A stretch of DNA of 64,000 bases from Silanimonas sp. (GTDB taxonomy: Bacteria; Pseudomonadota; Gammaproteobacteria; Xanthomonadales; Xanthomonadaceae), in NCBI RefSeq assembly GCF_027531545.1, contig NZ_JAPZSC010000018.1, positions 248,001 through 312,000 on the forward strand, in the 5' to 3' direction. The notes under the pieces were generated by a model that did no database searches, had not been told where the DNA came from, and was given only the letters and a program-made list of their open reading frames with translations. Below are positions 1 through 6,830 of this stretch, piece by piece (the stretch's first letter is position 1; each line of letters begins with the position of its first letter). Both the position numbers and the translations under genes were made by a program.

Positions 1-523
1 GGTACCAGGCGAGGTCGAATTCCTTCGGCTGCAGTTCGATGCGCTCGCCGTCGCGGCTGAGCTCACGCGAAGCGCCATCGATCCGGTAGGGGCCGAACTC
101 CACCCGCAGCGGGGCCGTGGTCGCGCCCTGGAAGCGTCGCGTCACGGCGGCGATCCGGGCCAGCAGGACGGTCGCCGAGGTCGGCTTGATGATGTAGTCG
201 TCGGCGCCGACGGCCAGCGCCTCGACGATGCGCTCGTCGTCGTCGAAGCGGCTGAAGATGATGATCGGCGCCCGGCGGCCGACGGAGCGGTGGACCCAGC
301 CCACGAGGGCGGTGCCCTCGGTGTCGGGCAGGTGCCAGTCGAACAGGAACAGTTCGTGCCGCGCCTCGCGGACCTCGGACATGAACTGCACGCCCTCGGT
401 GAACCACTCCACCTCGTGGCCGGCGGCCCGCAGGGCGGCGATCGCGCGTTCCGCCTCGATCCGGTCGTCCTCCACCAGGGCCACGCGCAGCGGCGGGTGC
501 GCCGTCACCATCGGGGTGCTCAT
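1..523 (-). CDS. OmpR-family response regulator (C-terminus cut by window edge)
   Basis: Reading leftwards from ATG at 523 gives a receiver domain with the acidic pair VEDD near residue 18, the phospho-acceptor in FLFDWHLPD, a conserved DDYIIKP lysine segment, then the start of a winged-helix output domain (ELSRDGERIELQPKEFDLAW) interrupted by position 1. This is the receiver plus OmpR/PhoB DNA-binding layout of a two-component transcription regulator. No sensor kinase is visible, but the gene runs out of the window. It is divergent from fliL; the gap between them holds a sigma-54 promoter for fliL and a minus-strand terminator-like hairpin about 110 nt upstream of this start. Family assignment is firm; its regulon cannot be deduced. 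Confidence 0.88.
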   Translation of the reverse strand, partial: MSTPMVTAHPPLRVALVEDDRIEAERAIAALRAAGHEVEWFTEGVQFMSEVREARHELFLFDWHLPDTEGTALVGWVHRSVGRRAPIIIFSRFDDDERIVEALAVGADDYIIKPTSATVLLARIAAVTRRFQGATTAPLRVEFGPYRIDGASRELSRDGERIELQPKEFDLAWY

Positions 524-629
524 GCGCGGCGGCTCCCGGGGTGGGGGGAGGCGGGCGTCGCGAAGCGGGGCGGGCAGGCGGGCATGGCGTCGAGTGTGGC
601 GATCGATCCCGGCGAAGTGAAGCCGCGCA

Positions 630-667
630 GAAAAAGAAAACCCGACCACGGCGGGGGCCGGGTCGGG
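630..667 (-). terminator. Minus-strand hairpin plus U-run (intrinsic terminator or attenuator)
   Basis: Read on the minus strand, arms at 661-667 and 641-647 (CCCGACC/GGTCGGG, 7 bp perfect) are followed directly by TTTTCTTTTT at 640-631, the form of an intrinsic terminator. No minus-strand gene ends here; the only minus gene nearby starts downstream at 523. It could attenuate the response-regulator leader or end an unannotated small transcript. The rest of the 524-943 gap shows another GC-rich palindrome at 775-789 and no gene I can support. Confidence 0.5.
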
Positions 668-943
668 CTCGGAGGGGGTACGACCACCAAGCAGCACGGT
701 CGCAGGACAGGGCGGAAGCGAAGGCCGGGGGGGTGCCTCGCGTCGCGCCGCTCGAAGCGTATCGAACCGCTCCTCCACCCCCCGGGGGTGAGGGGCGCGC
801 GAAGCATGACCGAATCCCCGCGGCGAAGAGTCAGGAATACTCAAAACGCGCCGATTGAACGACGAACGGTTTCAGCGCCTACTAGCCGCGAACCGGCCCG
901 GAGGCCGCCGGTGGCGGGTTTCCGGCAGGTCCGGGCCCCTGCC

Positions 944-960
944 GCGGCACGGGTCTTGCA
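944..960 (+). promoter_or_regulatory. Sigma-54 (-24/-12) promoter of fliL
   Basis: GCGGCACGGGTCTTGCA matches the RpoN consensus TGGCACG-N4-TTGCA at all but one core base. GG (946-947) and GC (958-959) are separated by exactly 10 bases. Expected start of transcription is about 971, giving a 19-nt leader that contains the AAGGA ribosome site of fliL. Confidence 0.85.
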
Positions 961-989
961 CTCCCCACCACGACCGCAAGGACCCACCC

Positions 990-1529
990 ATGGCCGACAA
1001 AAAGCCCGCACCCGCCGCCGCACCCGCCGACGCCGCCGCCAAACCCAACGTGCCGCTGGTGCCGATCATCGGCGCCGCGCTCGGTTCGGCCGTCCTGGTG
1101 GCCGGCATCATGTTCTTCATGATGCCCAAGCCGGCGCATGCTCCGGCCGAGGGCGACGAGGCGGCGGAAGGCGCCGAGGCGGAGGAGGGCGAGGAGGGCG
1201 CGCCGAAGGCCGAGACCCGCTACATCGAGGTCAAGGACCCGCTGGTGGTCAACCTCACCGGCGGCAGCGCCAAGTACCTGCAGGTGCAGATCCAGCTCGC
1301 CACCAAGAGCGAGGAGGGCCAGAAGGCCATCGAGACCCACCTGCCGGCGATCCGCAGTGGCTTGCTGGTGATGTTCCGCCAGCTCACCAACGAGGAGCTG
1401 TCCCAGCCCGACATCATGGTGACCCTGCAGGAGAAGGCCCTCGGGGAGACGAACAAGGTGCTGGAGGCTGAAACCGGCAAGAAGGACACCGTGACCGCCC
1501 TGCTGTTCACCAGCTTCGTCACCCAATAA
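990..1529 (+). CDS. fliL: Flagellar basal body-associated protein FliL
   Basis: A 179-residue single-pass inner-membrane protein: short cytoplasmic Ala/Pro/Lys-rich N-terminus, one hydrophobic helix at about 22-45, an acidic linker (about 50-70), then the periplasmic FliL domain with VKDPLVVNL and a terminal LLFTSFVTQ. FliL surrounds and stabilises the stator at the motor. I chose ATG 990 because AAGGA at 978-982 is 7 bases upstream and a sigma-54 promoter ends 30 bases before it; longer readings would begin upstream of the predicted transcript. First gene of a tightly packed fliLMNOPQR-flhB run, 9 bp before fliM. Confidence 0.93.
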   Translation: MADKKPAPAAAPADAAAKPNVPLVPIIGAALGSAVLVAGIMFFMMPKPAHAPAEGDEAAEGAEAEEGEEGAPKAETRYIEVKDPLVVNLTGGSAKYLQVQIQLATKSEEGQKAIETHLPAIRSGLLVMFRQLTNEELSQPDIMVTLQEKALGETNKVLEAETGKKDTVTALLFTSFVTQ

Positions 1530-1538
1530 GCGACGGCC

Positions 1539-2525
1539 ATGAGCGACCTGCTTTCCCAGGATGAGATCGACGCCCTGCTCCACGGCGTCGACTCGGGCGC
1601 GGTCGAGACCGAGACCGACGTCGATCCCGGCGTGGCGCGGTCCTTCGACTTCGCCACCCAGGACCGCATCGTCCGCGGGCGCATGCCCACCCTGGAGATG
1701 GTCAACGAGCGCTTCGCGCGCATGTGGCGCGTTGGCCTGTTCAACCTGCTGCGCCGCTCCGCCGACCTCTCGGTACGCGGCGTCGAGCTGATGAAGTTCG
1801 CCGACTACCTGCACACGCTCTACGTGCCGACGAACCTCAACCTGATCAAGATGAAGCCGCTGCGCGGCACCGGCCTCATCGTCTTCGAGCCGACGCTGGT
1901 GTTCGCGGTGCTCGACAACTTCTTCGGTGGCGCCGGCCGCTTCCCCGCGAAGATCGAAGGCCGGGAGTTCACGCCGACCGAGATGCGCGTCATCCAGCTG
2001 ATGCTGAAGCAGGCCTTCGCCGACCTGGCGGAAGCCTGGGCGCCGGTGATGAACTTCGAGTTCGAGTACACGAGCTCGGAAGTGAACCCGCATTTCGCCA
2101 GCATCGTCAGCCCGCGCGAGTACGTGGTGGTCAGCAAGTTCCACGTCGAGCTGGAGGGCGGCGGCGGCGAGATGCACGTGACGCTGCCCTACGGGATGCT
2201 CGAACCGATCCGCGAGCTGCTGGATGCCGGCATCGCCTCGGACCGCTCCGAGAAGGACGAGAATTTCCCGATCCAGCTCCGCGAGGGCGTGAACCTCGCC
2301 GAGCTCGACGTCGCCGGCGTGCTCGCCACCAAGCGCCTGAGCGTGCGCCAGCTCGTCGCGCTGAAGGTCGGCGACGTGCTGCCGATCGACGTGCCTTCGA
2401 AGACGCCGCTGCACGTCGAAGGCCTGCCGCTGTTCGAAGGCGAGTTCGGCCTGCACAAGGGCAAGAACGCCGTGAAGATCACCCGCATCACACCCATGGC
2501 CGGCAGCAAGCCGCGGGCGAACTGA
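1539..2525 (+). CDS. fliM: Flagellar motor switch protein FliM
   Basis: 328 residues, the usual FliM length. The N-terminus carries the CheY-P docking segment LSQDEIDALLHG at residues 5-16. It is followed by the CheC-like middle domain that binds FliG and the C-terminal SpoA domain that binds FliN. FliM is the central C-ring subunit: phosphorylated CheY binds its N-terminal peptide and flips rotation. The same peptide pattern recurs three times in the ParP-like protein at 17341-18456. Sits between fliL and fliN in one operon with gaps of about 10 bp. Confidence 0.97.
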   Translation: MSDLLSQDEIDALLHGVDSGAVETETDVDPGVARSFDFATQDRIVRGRMPTLEMVNERFARMWRVGLFNLLRRSADLSVRGVELMKFADYLHTLYVPTNLNLIKMKPLRGTGLIVFEPTLVFAVLDNFFGGAGRFPAKIEGREFTPTEMRVIQLMLKQAFADLAEAWAPVMNFEFEYTSSEVNPHFASIVSPREYVVVSKFHVELEGGGGEMHVTLPYGMLEPIRELLDAGIASDRSEKDENFPIQLREGVNLAELDVAGVLATKRLSVRQLVALKVGDVLPIDVPSKTPLHVEGLPLFEGEFGLHKGKNAVKITRITPMAGSKPRAN

Positions 2526-2535
2526 GGACCACCCC

Positions 2536-2886
2536 ATGAGCACCGAAAAAGACGCCGCCGACCTCGCCATGTGGGGCGACCTCGCACCCAGCCCGGCTCC
2601 GGCCGCCAGCAGCGGCGCCACCGGCGACGCCAACCTCGACCTCATCCTCGACGTGCAGGTCACCCTGTCGCTCGAAGTGGGCCGCGCGCGCATCCCGATC
2701 CGCAACCTGCTGCAGCTCAACCAGGGCTCGGTGGTGGAACTGGAACGCGTCGCCGGCGAGCCGCTCGACGTCTACGTTAACGGCACGCTGGTCGCCCAGG
2801 GCGAAGTGGTGGTGGTGAACGAGCGCTTCGGCGTGCGGCTGACGGAAGTCGTCAGCCCCAGCGAACGCATCAAGCGCCTGCGCTGA
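2536..2886 (+). CDS. fliN: Flagellar motor switch protein FliN
   Basis: 116 residues with a variable Ala-rich N-terminus (about 1-35) and a SpoA/SurfaceA domain: ILDVQVTLSLEVGRARIPI, then LLQLNQGSVVEL, DVYVNGTLVAQGEVVVVN and ERFGVRLTEVV, the classic FliN signatures. FliN forms the bottom of the C-ring with FliM and helps dock the export ATPase. Ten bases after fliM and nine before fliO, so co-translated in the same operon. Start ATG 2536 fits family length. Confidence 0.97.
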   Translation: MSTEKDAADLAMWGDLAPSPAPAASSGATGDANLDLILDVQVTLSLEVGRARIPIRNLLQLNQGSVVELERVAGEPLDVYVNGTLVAQGEVVVVNERFGVRLTEVVSPSERIKRLR

Positions 2887-2895
2887 AGCCACGCC

Positions 2896-3300
2896 ATGAG
2901 CGAGCCCACCTCACTGTTGCTGGCGGCCACGGCCGCCGCACCCGCCGCCGCCAAGACCGTGCAGGTCGGGCAGGCCGTGCCGCAGACCGCCGGCCTCGGC
3001 GGTGCGCTGATGGCGCTGGTCCTCGTGGTCGGCCTGATCCTCTTCCTCGCCTGGGTGCTGAAGAAGCTGCCGGGCGCCGGGCTCAAGTCGATGTCCGGGC
3101 TGCGGACCGTGGCCAGCCTCGCGGTGGGGCCGCGCGAGCGCGTCGTCATCGTCGACTGCGGCGGCCAGCAGCTGCTGCTGGGCGTCACCCAGCACAGCGT
3201 CAACCTGCTGCACACCCTGCCCGAGCCCCTGCTCGACGCGCCGACGCAGGCCGGCTTCGCCGAATTGCTGGCGCGGCTGAAGGCGCGCGACTCCGCGTAA
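2896..3300 (+). CDS. fliO: Flagellar biosynthetic protein FliO
   Basis: 134 residues: short Ala-rich N-terminus, one strong membrane helix at about 35-55 (ALMALVLVVGLILFLAWVL), then a small cytoplasmic domain with VGPRERVVIVDCGGQQLLLGV, typical of FliO. FliO is a chaperone for assembly of the FliP ring of the flagellar type III export gate. It is poorly conserved across species, so identification rests on topology, this motif and the position between fliN and fliP. Its stop overlaps the sigma-54 promoter that drives fliP. Confidence 0.9.
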   Translation: MSEPTSLLLAATAAAPAAAKTVQVGQAVPQTAGLGGALMALVLVVGLILFLAWVLKKLPGAGLKSMSGLRTVASLAVGPRERVVIVDCGGQQLLLGVTQHSVNLLHTLPEPLLDAPTQAGFAELLARLKARDSA

Positions 3301-3301
3301 T

Positions 3302-3318
3302 CCGGCACGCGGCTTGCA
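3302..3318 (+). promoter_or_regulatory. Sigma-54 promoter before fliP
   Basis: CCGGCACGCGGCTTGCA has GG (3304-3305) and GC (3316-3317) exactly 10 bases apart. It lies just after the fliO stop. Predicted +1 is about 3329, so fliP would have a very short leader of about 12 nt. It probably adds expression of the export gate genes on top of read-through from the fliL promoter. Confidence 0.78.
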
Positions 3319-3340
3319 CGTCACCGGGCATCCCCGCCGG

Positions 3341-4159
3341 ATGCCCGTCGTGCCCTCTCTCTCTTCTCTCCTCCGCTACTCGTTCTTCGCGCTGGCCCTG
3401 CTCCTGCCAGCGCTGAGCTTCGCCACGCCGGCCGGCCCGCAGCCGACGGGTCTGCCCGAGGTCACGGTCGCCAACGTCGGCGGCGAGAACGTCTCGGTCT
3501 CGCTCGCGGTGCTGCTGTCGATGACGGCCATCACCCTGCTGCCGAGCCTGCTGCTGGCCTGCACCGCGTTCACGCGGATCATCGTGGTGATGGCCCTGCT
3601 GCGCATGGCGCTCGGCACCGGGCAGACGCCCTCCAATCAGATCATGGTCGGGCTGGCCCTCTTCATCACGATGATGGTGATGATGCCGGTGGCCGACCAG
3701 GCCTGGACCGCGGGCTTGAAGCCCTACCTCGACGGCACCTTGCCCTTCGACGCCGCGTGGACCGCGACCTCCGAACCCTTCCGCGCCTTCATGCTGGCGC
3801 AGATCCGCGAGACCGACCTGCTCACCTTCGCCAATCTTTCCGGGCACACGCAGGGCTTCGCCTCGCCGGAAGAGATCCCGTTCGGCGTGCTGGTGGCCTC
3901 GTTCATCACCTCGGAGTTGAAGACGGCCTTCGAGATCGGCTTCCTGATCTTCATTCCCTTCGTCGTCATCGACCTCGTCGTCGCCAGCGTGCTGATGTCG
4001 ATGGGCATGATGATGATGTCGCCGATGCTGGTCTCCGCACCGTTCAAGATCCTGCTCTTCGTGCTGGTCGACGGCTGGGTGCTGGTGGTCGGCACGCTGG
4101 CGGGCAGCTTCAACCCGGCAGTGGTGAGCACGGCAGCGACCGCGGTGGGAGCGGGCTGA
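3341..4159 (+). CDS. fliP: Flagellar export gate protein FliP
   Basis: 272 residues from ATG 3341: a cleavable signal-like stretch (about 10-27) and then the conserved FliP core, ITLLPSLLLACTAFTRIIVV, LGTGQTPSNQIMVGLALF, a periplasmic segment and the last two helices with FIPFVVIDLVVASVLMSMGM. FliP forms the ring of the FliPQR type III export channel. An in-frame TTG at 3314 lies inside the -12 element of the sigma-54 promoter and upstream of its predicted +1, which argues for 3341. No clear Shine-Dalgarno precedes this ATG; the leader is very short. Confidence 0.95.
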   Translation: MPVVPSLSSLLRYSFFALALLLPALSFATPAGPQPTGLPEVTVANVGGENVSVSLAVLLSMTAITLLPSLLLACTAFTRIIVVMALLRMALGTGQTPSNQIMVGLALFITMMVMMPVADQAWTAGLKPYLDGTLPFDAAWTATSEPFRAFMLAQIRETDLLTFANLSGHTQGFASPEEIPFGVLVASFITSELKTAFEIGFLIFIPFVVIDLVVASVLMSMGMMMMSPMLVSAPFKILLFVLVDGWVLVVGTLAGSFNPAVVSTAATAVGAG

Positions 4160-4160
4160 C

Positions 4161-4430
4161 ATGACGCCGGAAACCGCCATCACCGAACTCCGCGCCGGCC
4201 TCGAGCTGGCCCTGCTGGTCGGCGGCCCGCTGCTGGTCGTCGTGCTCGGCGTCGGCGTCACCGTCGGCCTCGTGCAGGCGGCCACGCAGATCAACGAGCC
4301 GACCGTCGCCTTCATCGCCAAGGCGGTGGCGCTGGCCGTCGCGCTCGCCGCGATGGGCAGCTTCCTGCTCGGCAAGCTCGTCGACTACACGATCGCGCTG
4401 TTCCAGCGCATCCCCGCGCTGGTGGGCTGA
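4161..4430 (+). CDS. fliQ: Flagellar export gate protein FliQ
   Basis: 89 residues, exactly the FliQ size, with two membrane helices (about 15-38 and 52-73) joined by the conserved cytoplasmic loop ATQINEPTVAFIAKAVAL. It is a stoichiometric part of the FliPQR export channel in the inner membrane inside the MS ring. Starts 1 bp after the fliP stop, and its stop shares one base with the fliR start, indicating translational coupling. Confidence 0.96.
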   Translation: MTPETAITELRAGLELALLVGGPLLVVVLGVGVTVGLVQAATQINEPTVAFIAKAVALAVALAAMGSFLLGKLVDYTIALFQRIPALVG

Positions 4431-5230
4431 TGGCCGCCGCCGGCAGCATCCCCGGCATCGTGCTTGACGGCGGCGACATGTTCGCCGTCATCAACGCGAC
4501 GTTGTGGACCAGCCTGCGCGTTGGTGGCCTGCTGATGGTGGCGCCGCTGTTCGGTACGCGCACGGTGCCGCGCCGGGTGAAGGCCATGCTGGCGATGGCG
4601 CTCGCCTTCGCGATGGCGCCGCTGGCCGGGCCGCCACCGCCGCTGCCCGGCGTCGACCCCCTCACCGTGCTTACCGCCGCCCGCGAAGTGCTGACCGGCG
4701 TGGGCATGGGCTTCGTCTTGCGTCTTGCCTTCGAGGCTGGCGCGCTGGCCGGCGAGTTCGTCGCGCAGGGCACCGGCTTGTCGTTCGCCGTGATGGCGGA
4801 CCCGCTGCGCGGCACCAACGCGGGTGTGGTCGGGCAGTGGTTCTACCTGTGCTTCGCGCTGATTTTCCTCAGCATGAACGGGCACCTGATGATCGTGGAG
4901 CTGCTCGCCGACTCGTGGAGGGCGGTGCCGCTGCAGTCGAACTGGGCGCCTACGCCCGAAGCACTGCGCGCCATCGCCGATTTCGGCGGGCAGATGTTCC
5001 TCGTCGGCATCCAGATCGCGCTTCCGGTGGTGCTGGCGATGCTGGTGATCAACCTCGCCTTCGGCGTGATGAGCCGCGCCGCGCCCTCGCTCAACCCGAT
5101 CCAGCTCGGCCTGCCGGCCTCGGTGCTGGTCGGCCTGCTGCTGATGGGCACGCTCACCGGCCAGCTCCTCGGACCGCTGCGCGCGAATCTCGAAGTGGCC
5201 TTCGAACTCTCCACCGGCTGGTTGGGCTAG
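4430..5230 (+). CDS. fliR: Flagellar export gate protein FliR
   Basis: 266 residues with about six membrane helices. Conserved FliR features include FVLRLAFEAGALAGEFVAQG, the GTNAGVVGQWFYL loop and a C-terminal NLAFGVMSRAAPSLNPIQLG segment. FliR nucleates the export channel with FliP and FliQ. The ATG overlaps the last base of fliQ. Slightly longer at the N-terminus than many FliR (a start at about 4478 is possible), but the ATG 4430 coupling looks natural. Confidence 0.95.
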   Translation: MAAAGSIPGIVLDGGDMFAVINATLWTSLRVGGLLMVAPLFGTRTVPRRVKAMLAMALAFAMAPLAGPPPPLPGVDPLTVLTAAREVLTGVGMGFVLRLAFEAGALAGEFVAQGTGLSFAVMADPLRGTNAGVVGQWFYLCFALIFLSMNGHLMIVELLADSWRAVPLQSNWAPTPEALRAIADFGGQMFLVGIQIALPVVLAMLVINLAFGVMSRAAPSLNPIQLGLPASVLVGLLLMGTLTGQLLGPLRANLEVAFELSTGWLG

Positions 5231-5234
5231 GACC

Positions 5235-6356
5235 ATGGCGGAAAACGAGAACGGCCAGGAGAAAACCGAAGAGCCGACCCCAAAACGGCTCCAGGACTCG
5301 CGCGAGAAAGGCGACAGCCCGCGATCACCGGAACTCGCCACCGCGGCGGTGTTCGTCGGCGCCCTGCTCGCCCTGTTGGCCTTCGGCGGCTGGATGGCCG
5401 GACATTCGATGGCGTGGATGAGCAACCAGCTCCGCCACGCCGGCGAGGGCCAGGGCTTGGGGGCGGACCTCGTCACTCGCGCCGGCCTGTCGATCGGCGA
5501 ATTGATGCTGGCGGTCGGGCCGCTGATCGCCACCTGCCTGCTGTGCGCCTTCATCGCGCCGGCCGTGATGGGCTTCAACTTCAGCACCGAGGCGCTGACG
5601 CCGAACGCCGAGCGCCTGTCGCCAATCGCGGGCTTGAAGCGCATTTTCGGCACACAGGGTCTCGGCGAGCTGGTGAAGTCGCTGCTGCGCATCGCCATCC
5701 TCGGTGCCATCGGCACGGTCTACTACCTGTCCTACGAGGACCGCCTGCTGCAGCTTTCGCAATTGCCCGTGGCGACGGCCGCGGCCCAGGGCTTTGACCT
5801 GATCCTCGGCCTGCTGATCGCGATGGGCGTGGGCCTCGTCCTCCTCGCCGTCGCCGACGTGCCCTGGCAGCTGTGGAGCTGGAAGCGCCGGCTGAAGATG
5901 ACGCGGCAGGAGCTGCTCGAGGAGATGAAGGAGATGGAGGGCCGCCCCGAGGTGAAGGGGCATATCCGCCGCATGCAGCAGCAGCTCGCCAGCGGCCGGA
6001 TGATGGAGGCCGTGCCCACCGCCGACGTGGTGGTGGTGAACCCCACGCACTACGCCGTCGCGCTGAAGTACGACCCGAAGAAGGCGCAGGCGCCCATCGT
6101 CGTGGCCAAGGGCCTGGACGAAGTCGCGCTGAACATCCGCAAGGTCGCGAGCGCCCACAAGGTCGCCATCGTCGAGGCGCCGCCGCTGGCCCGCGTGCTG
6201 CACGCGCAGGCCGAGCTCGACCGCGAGATCCCGGTGAAGCTCTACCAGGCCGTCGCGCAGGTGCTGAGCTACGTCTACCAACTCAAGGTGTGGACGCCGA
6301 AGCGTGGCGCGTACCCGACGCTGCCGGATTTCGGGGCGCTCGAACGCGAGCCCTGA
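5235..6356 (+). CDS. flhB: Flagellar export switch protein FlhB
   Basis: 373 residues. N-terminus has EKTEEPTPKRLQDSREKGD, followed by four membrane helices (about 30-210) and a cytoplasmic domain with the autocleavage site N269-P270-T-H (codons 6039-6050). FlhB switches export from rod/hook to filament substrates after self-cleavage between Asn and Pro. The C-terminal end EREP is short, with little extension past the conserved domain. Last gene of the fliL run, 4 bp after fliR; it is followed by a 474-bp gap with repeats before flhA. Confidence 0.97.
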   Translation: MAENENGQEKTEEPTPKRLQDSREKGDSPRSPELATAAVFVGALLALLAFGGWMAGHSMAWMSNQLRHAGEGQGLGADLVTRAGLSIGELMLAVGPLIATCLLCAFIAPAVMGFNFSTEALTPNAERLSPIAGLKRIFGTQGLGELVKSLLRIAILGAIGTVYYLSYEDRLLQLSQLPVATAAAQGFDLILGLLIAMGVGLVLLAVADVPWQLWSWKRRLKMTRQELLEEMKEMEGRPEVKGHIRRMQQQLASGRMMEAVPTADVVVVNPTHYAVALKYDPKKAQAPIVVAKGLDEVALNIRKVASAHKVAIVEAPPLARVLHAQAELDREIPVKLYQAVAQVLSYVYQLKVWTPKRGAYPTLPDFGALEREP

Positions 6357-6397
6357 TCGCAACGCGGCGGGCGCCGCTGGTGCGCCTGCCGCGCGTA

Positions 6398-6486
6398 GCG
6401 CTGGGCCGCTCTTCGCGGACTCGGGGCTGTCCTGCCCCGAGCCGCGCGCTCGCCATCCATGGCTCGCTTGTCGCTGGCCCAACGCC
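6398..6486. repeat. REP-like palindromic element after flhB
   Basis: Outer arms GCGCTGGGCC (6398-6407) and GGCCCAACGC (6476-6485) pair over 9 of 10 positions. Inside is a perfect 7-bp hairpin CTCGGGG/CCCCGAG at 6420-6441 and the palindrome ATCCATGGC near 6455. This is the form of a short intergenic repeat of the REP/BIME kind. It could also slow transcription out of flhB, but no U-run follows. Confidence 0.4.
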
Positions 6487-6583
6487 CCGCGGGCGCGGCG
6501 CACTGCCAGCGTCGTCGCTTCGACAGCACAAAAGGTGGCGAGCTGCGTCACGGCGTGAACGCCACGCGCGCCGTGCGATCCGT

Positions 6584-6758
6584 AGGCGCGGCCGGATGAG
6601 GCGAATCAGGAGCCCCGACGCGGAATCCAGGCGCCAGCCCCGAAGGGGTCGCGCAGGATGCGCGAACGGCCCAAGGGGCAGGACGCCCCCTTTGGGCCGA
6701 CCGCCGGGCAGGTTGCGCCGAAGGTGACGGGGCGAGCCAGCCTCATCCGGCCGCGCCT
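6584..6758. repeat. MITE-like element with 19-bp perfect terminal inverted repeats
   Basis: AGGCGCGGCCGGATGAGGC at 6584-6602 is the exact reverse complement of 6740-6758. The 175-bp interval between the outer ends also contains an inner near-perfect stem (CGGCCCAAGGGG near 6668 against CCCCTTTGGGCCG near 6690). It holds no convincing gene. Exact long arms, compact size and intergenic position fit a non-autonomous miniature element or a family of structured intergenic repeats. It ends 22 bp before the flhA promoter. Confidence 0.55.
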
Positions 6759-6779
6759 GTGGAGCGCATGGCAGCGCCC

Positions 6780-6796
6780 CCGGCACACGTCTTGCA
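6780..6796 (+). promoter_or_regulatory. Sigma-54 promoter of flhA
   Basis: CCGGCACACGTCTTGCA has GG (6782-6783) and GC (6794-6795) separated by 10 bases, nearly identical to the fliL and fliP promoters. Predicted +1 is about 6807, so only an flhA start downstream of this point, the ATG at 6831, can be used. Confidence 0.82.
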
Positions 6797-6830
6797 CGTC
6801 TCGCCCGACCCCACGCCCACGCGAGACCCG

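Noticed and set aside
834-866. GCCGATTG near 860 as a sigma-28 promoter
   Set aside because: The -35 position 15 bases upstream reads CAGG rather than TAAA, and a strong sigma-54 promoter is available for fliL.
855-989. N-terminally extended FliL starting at 855
   Set aside because: That start precedes the sigma-54 promoter and adds residues unlike FliL; ATG 990 has a proper ribosome site.
6759-6830. N-terminally extended FlhA starting at 6759
   Set aside because: It lies upstream of the predicted transcription start of the flhA promoter and adds non-homologous sequence.
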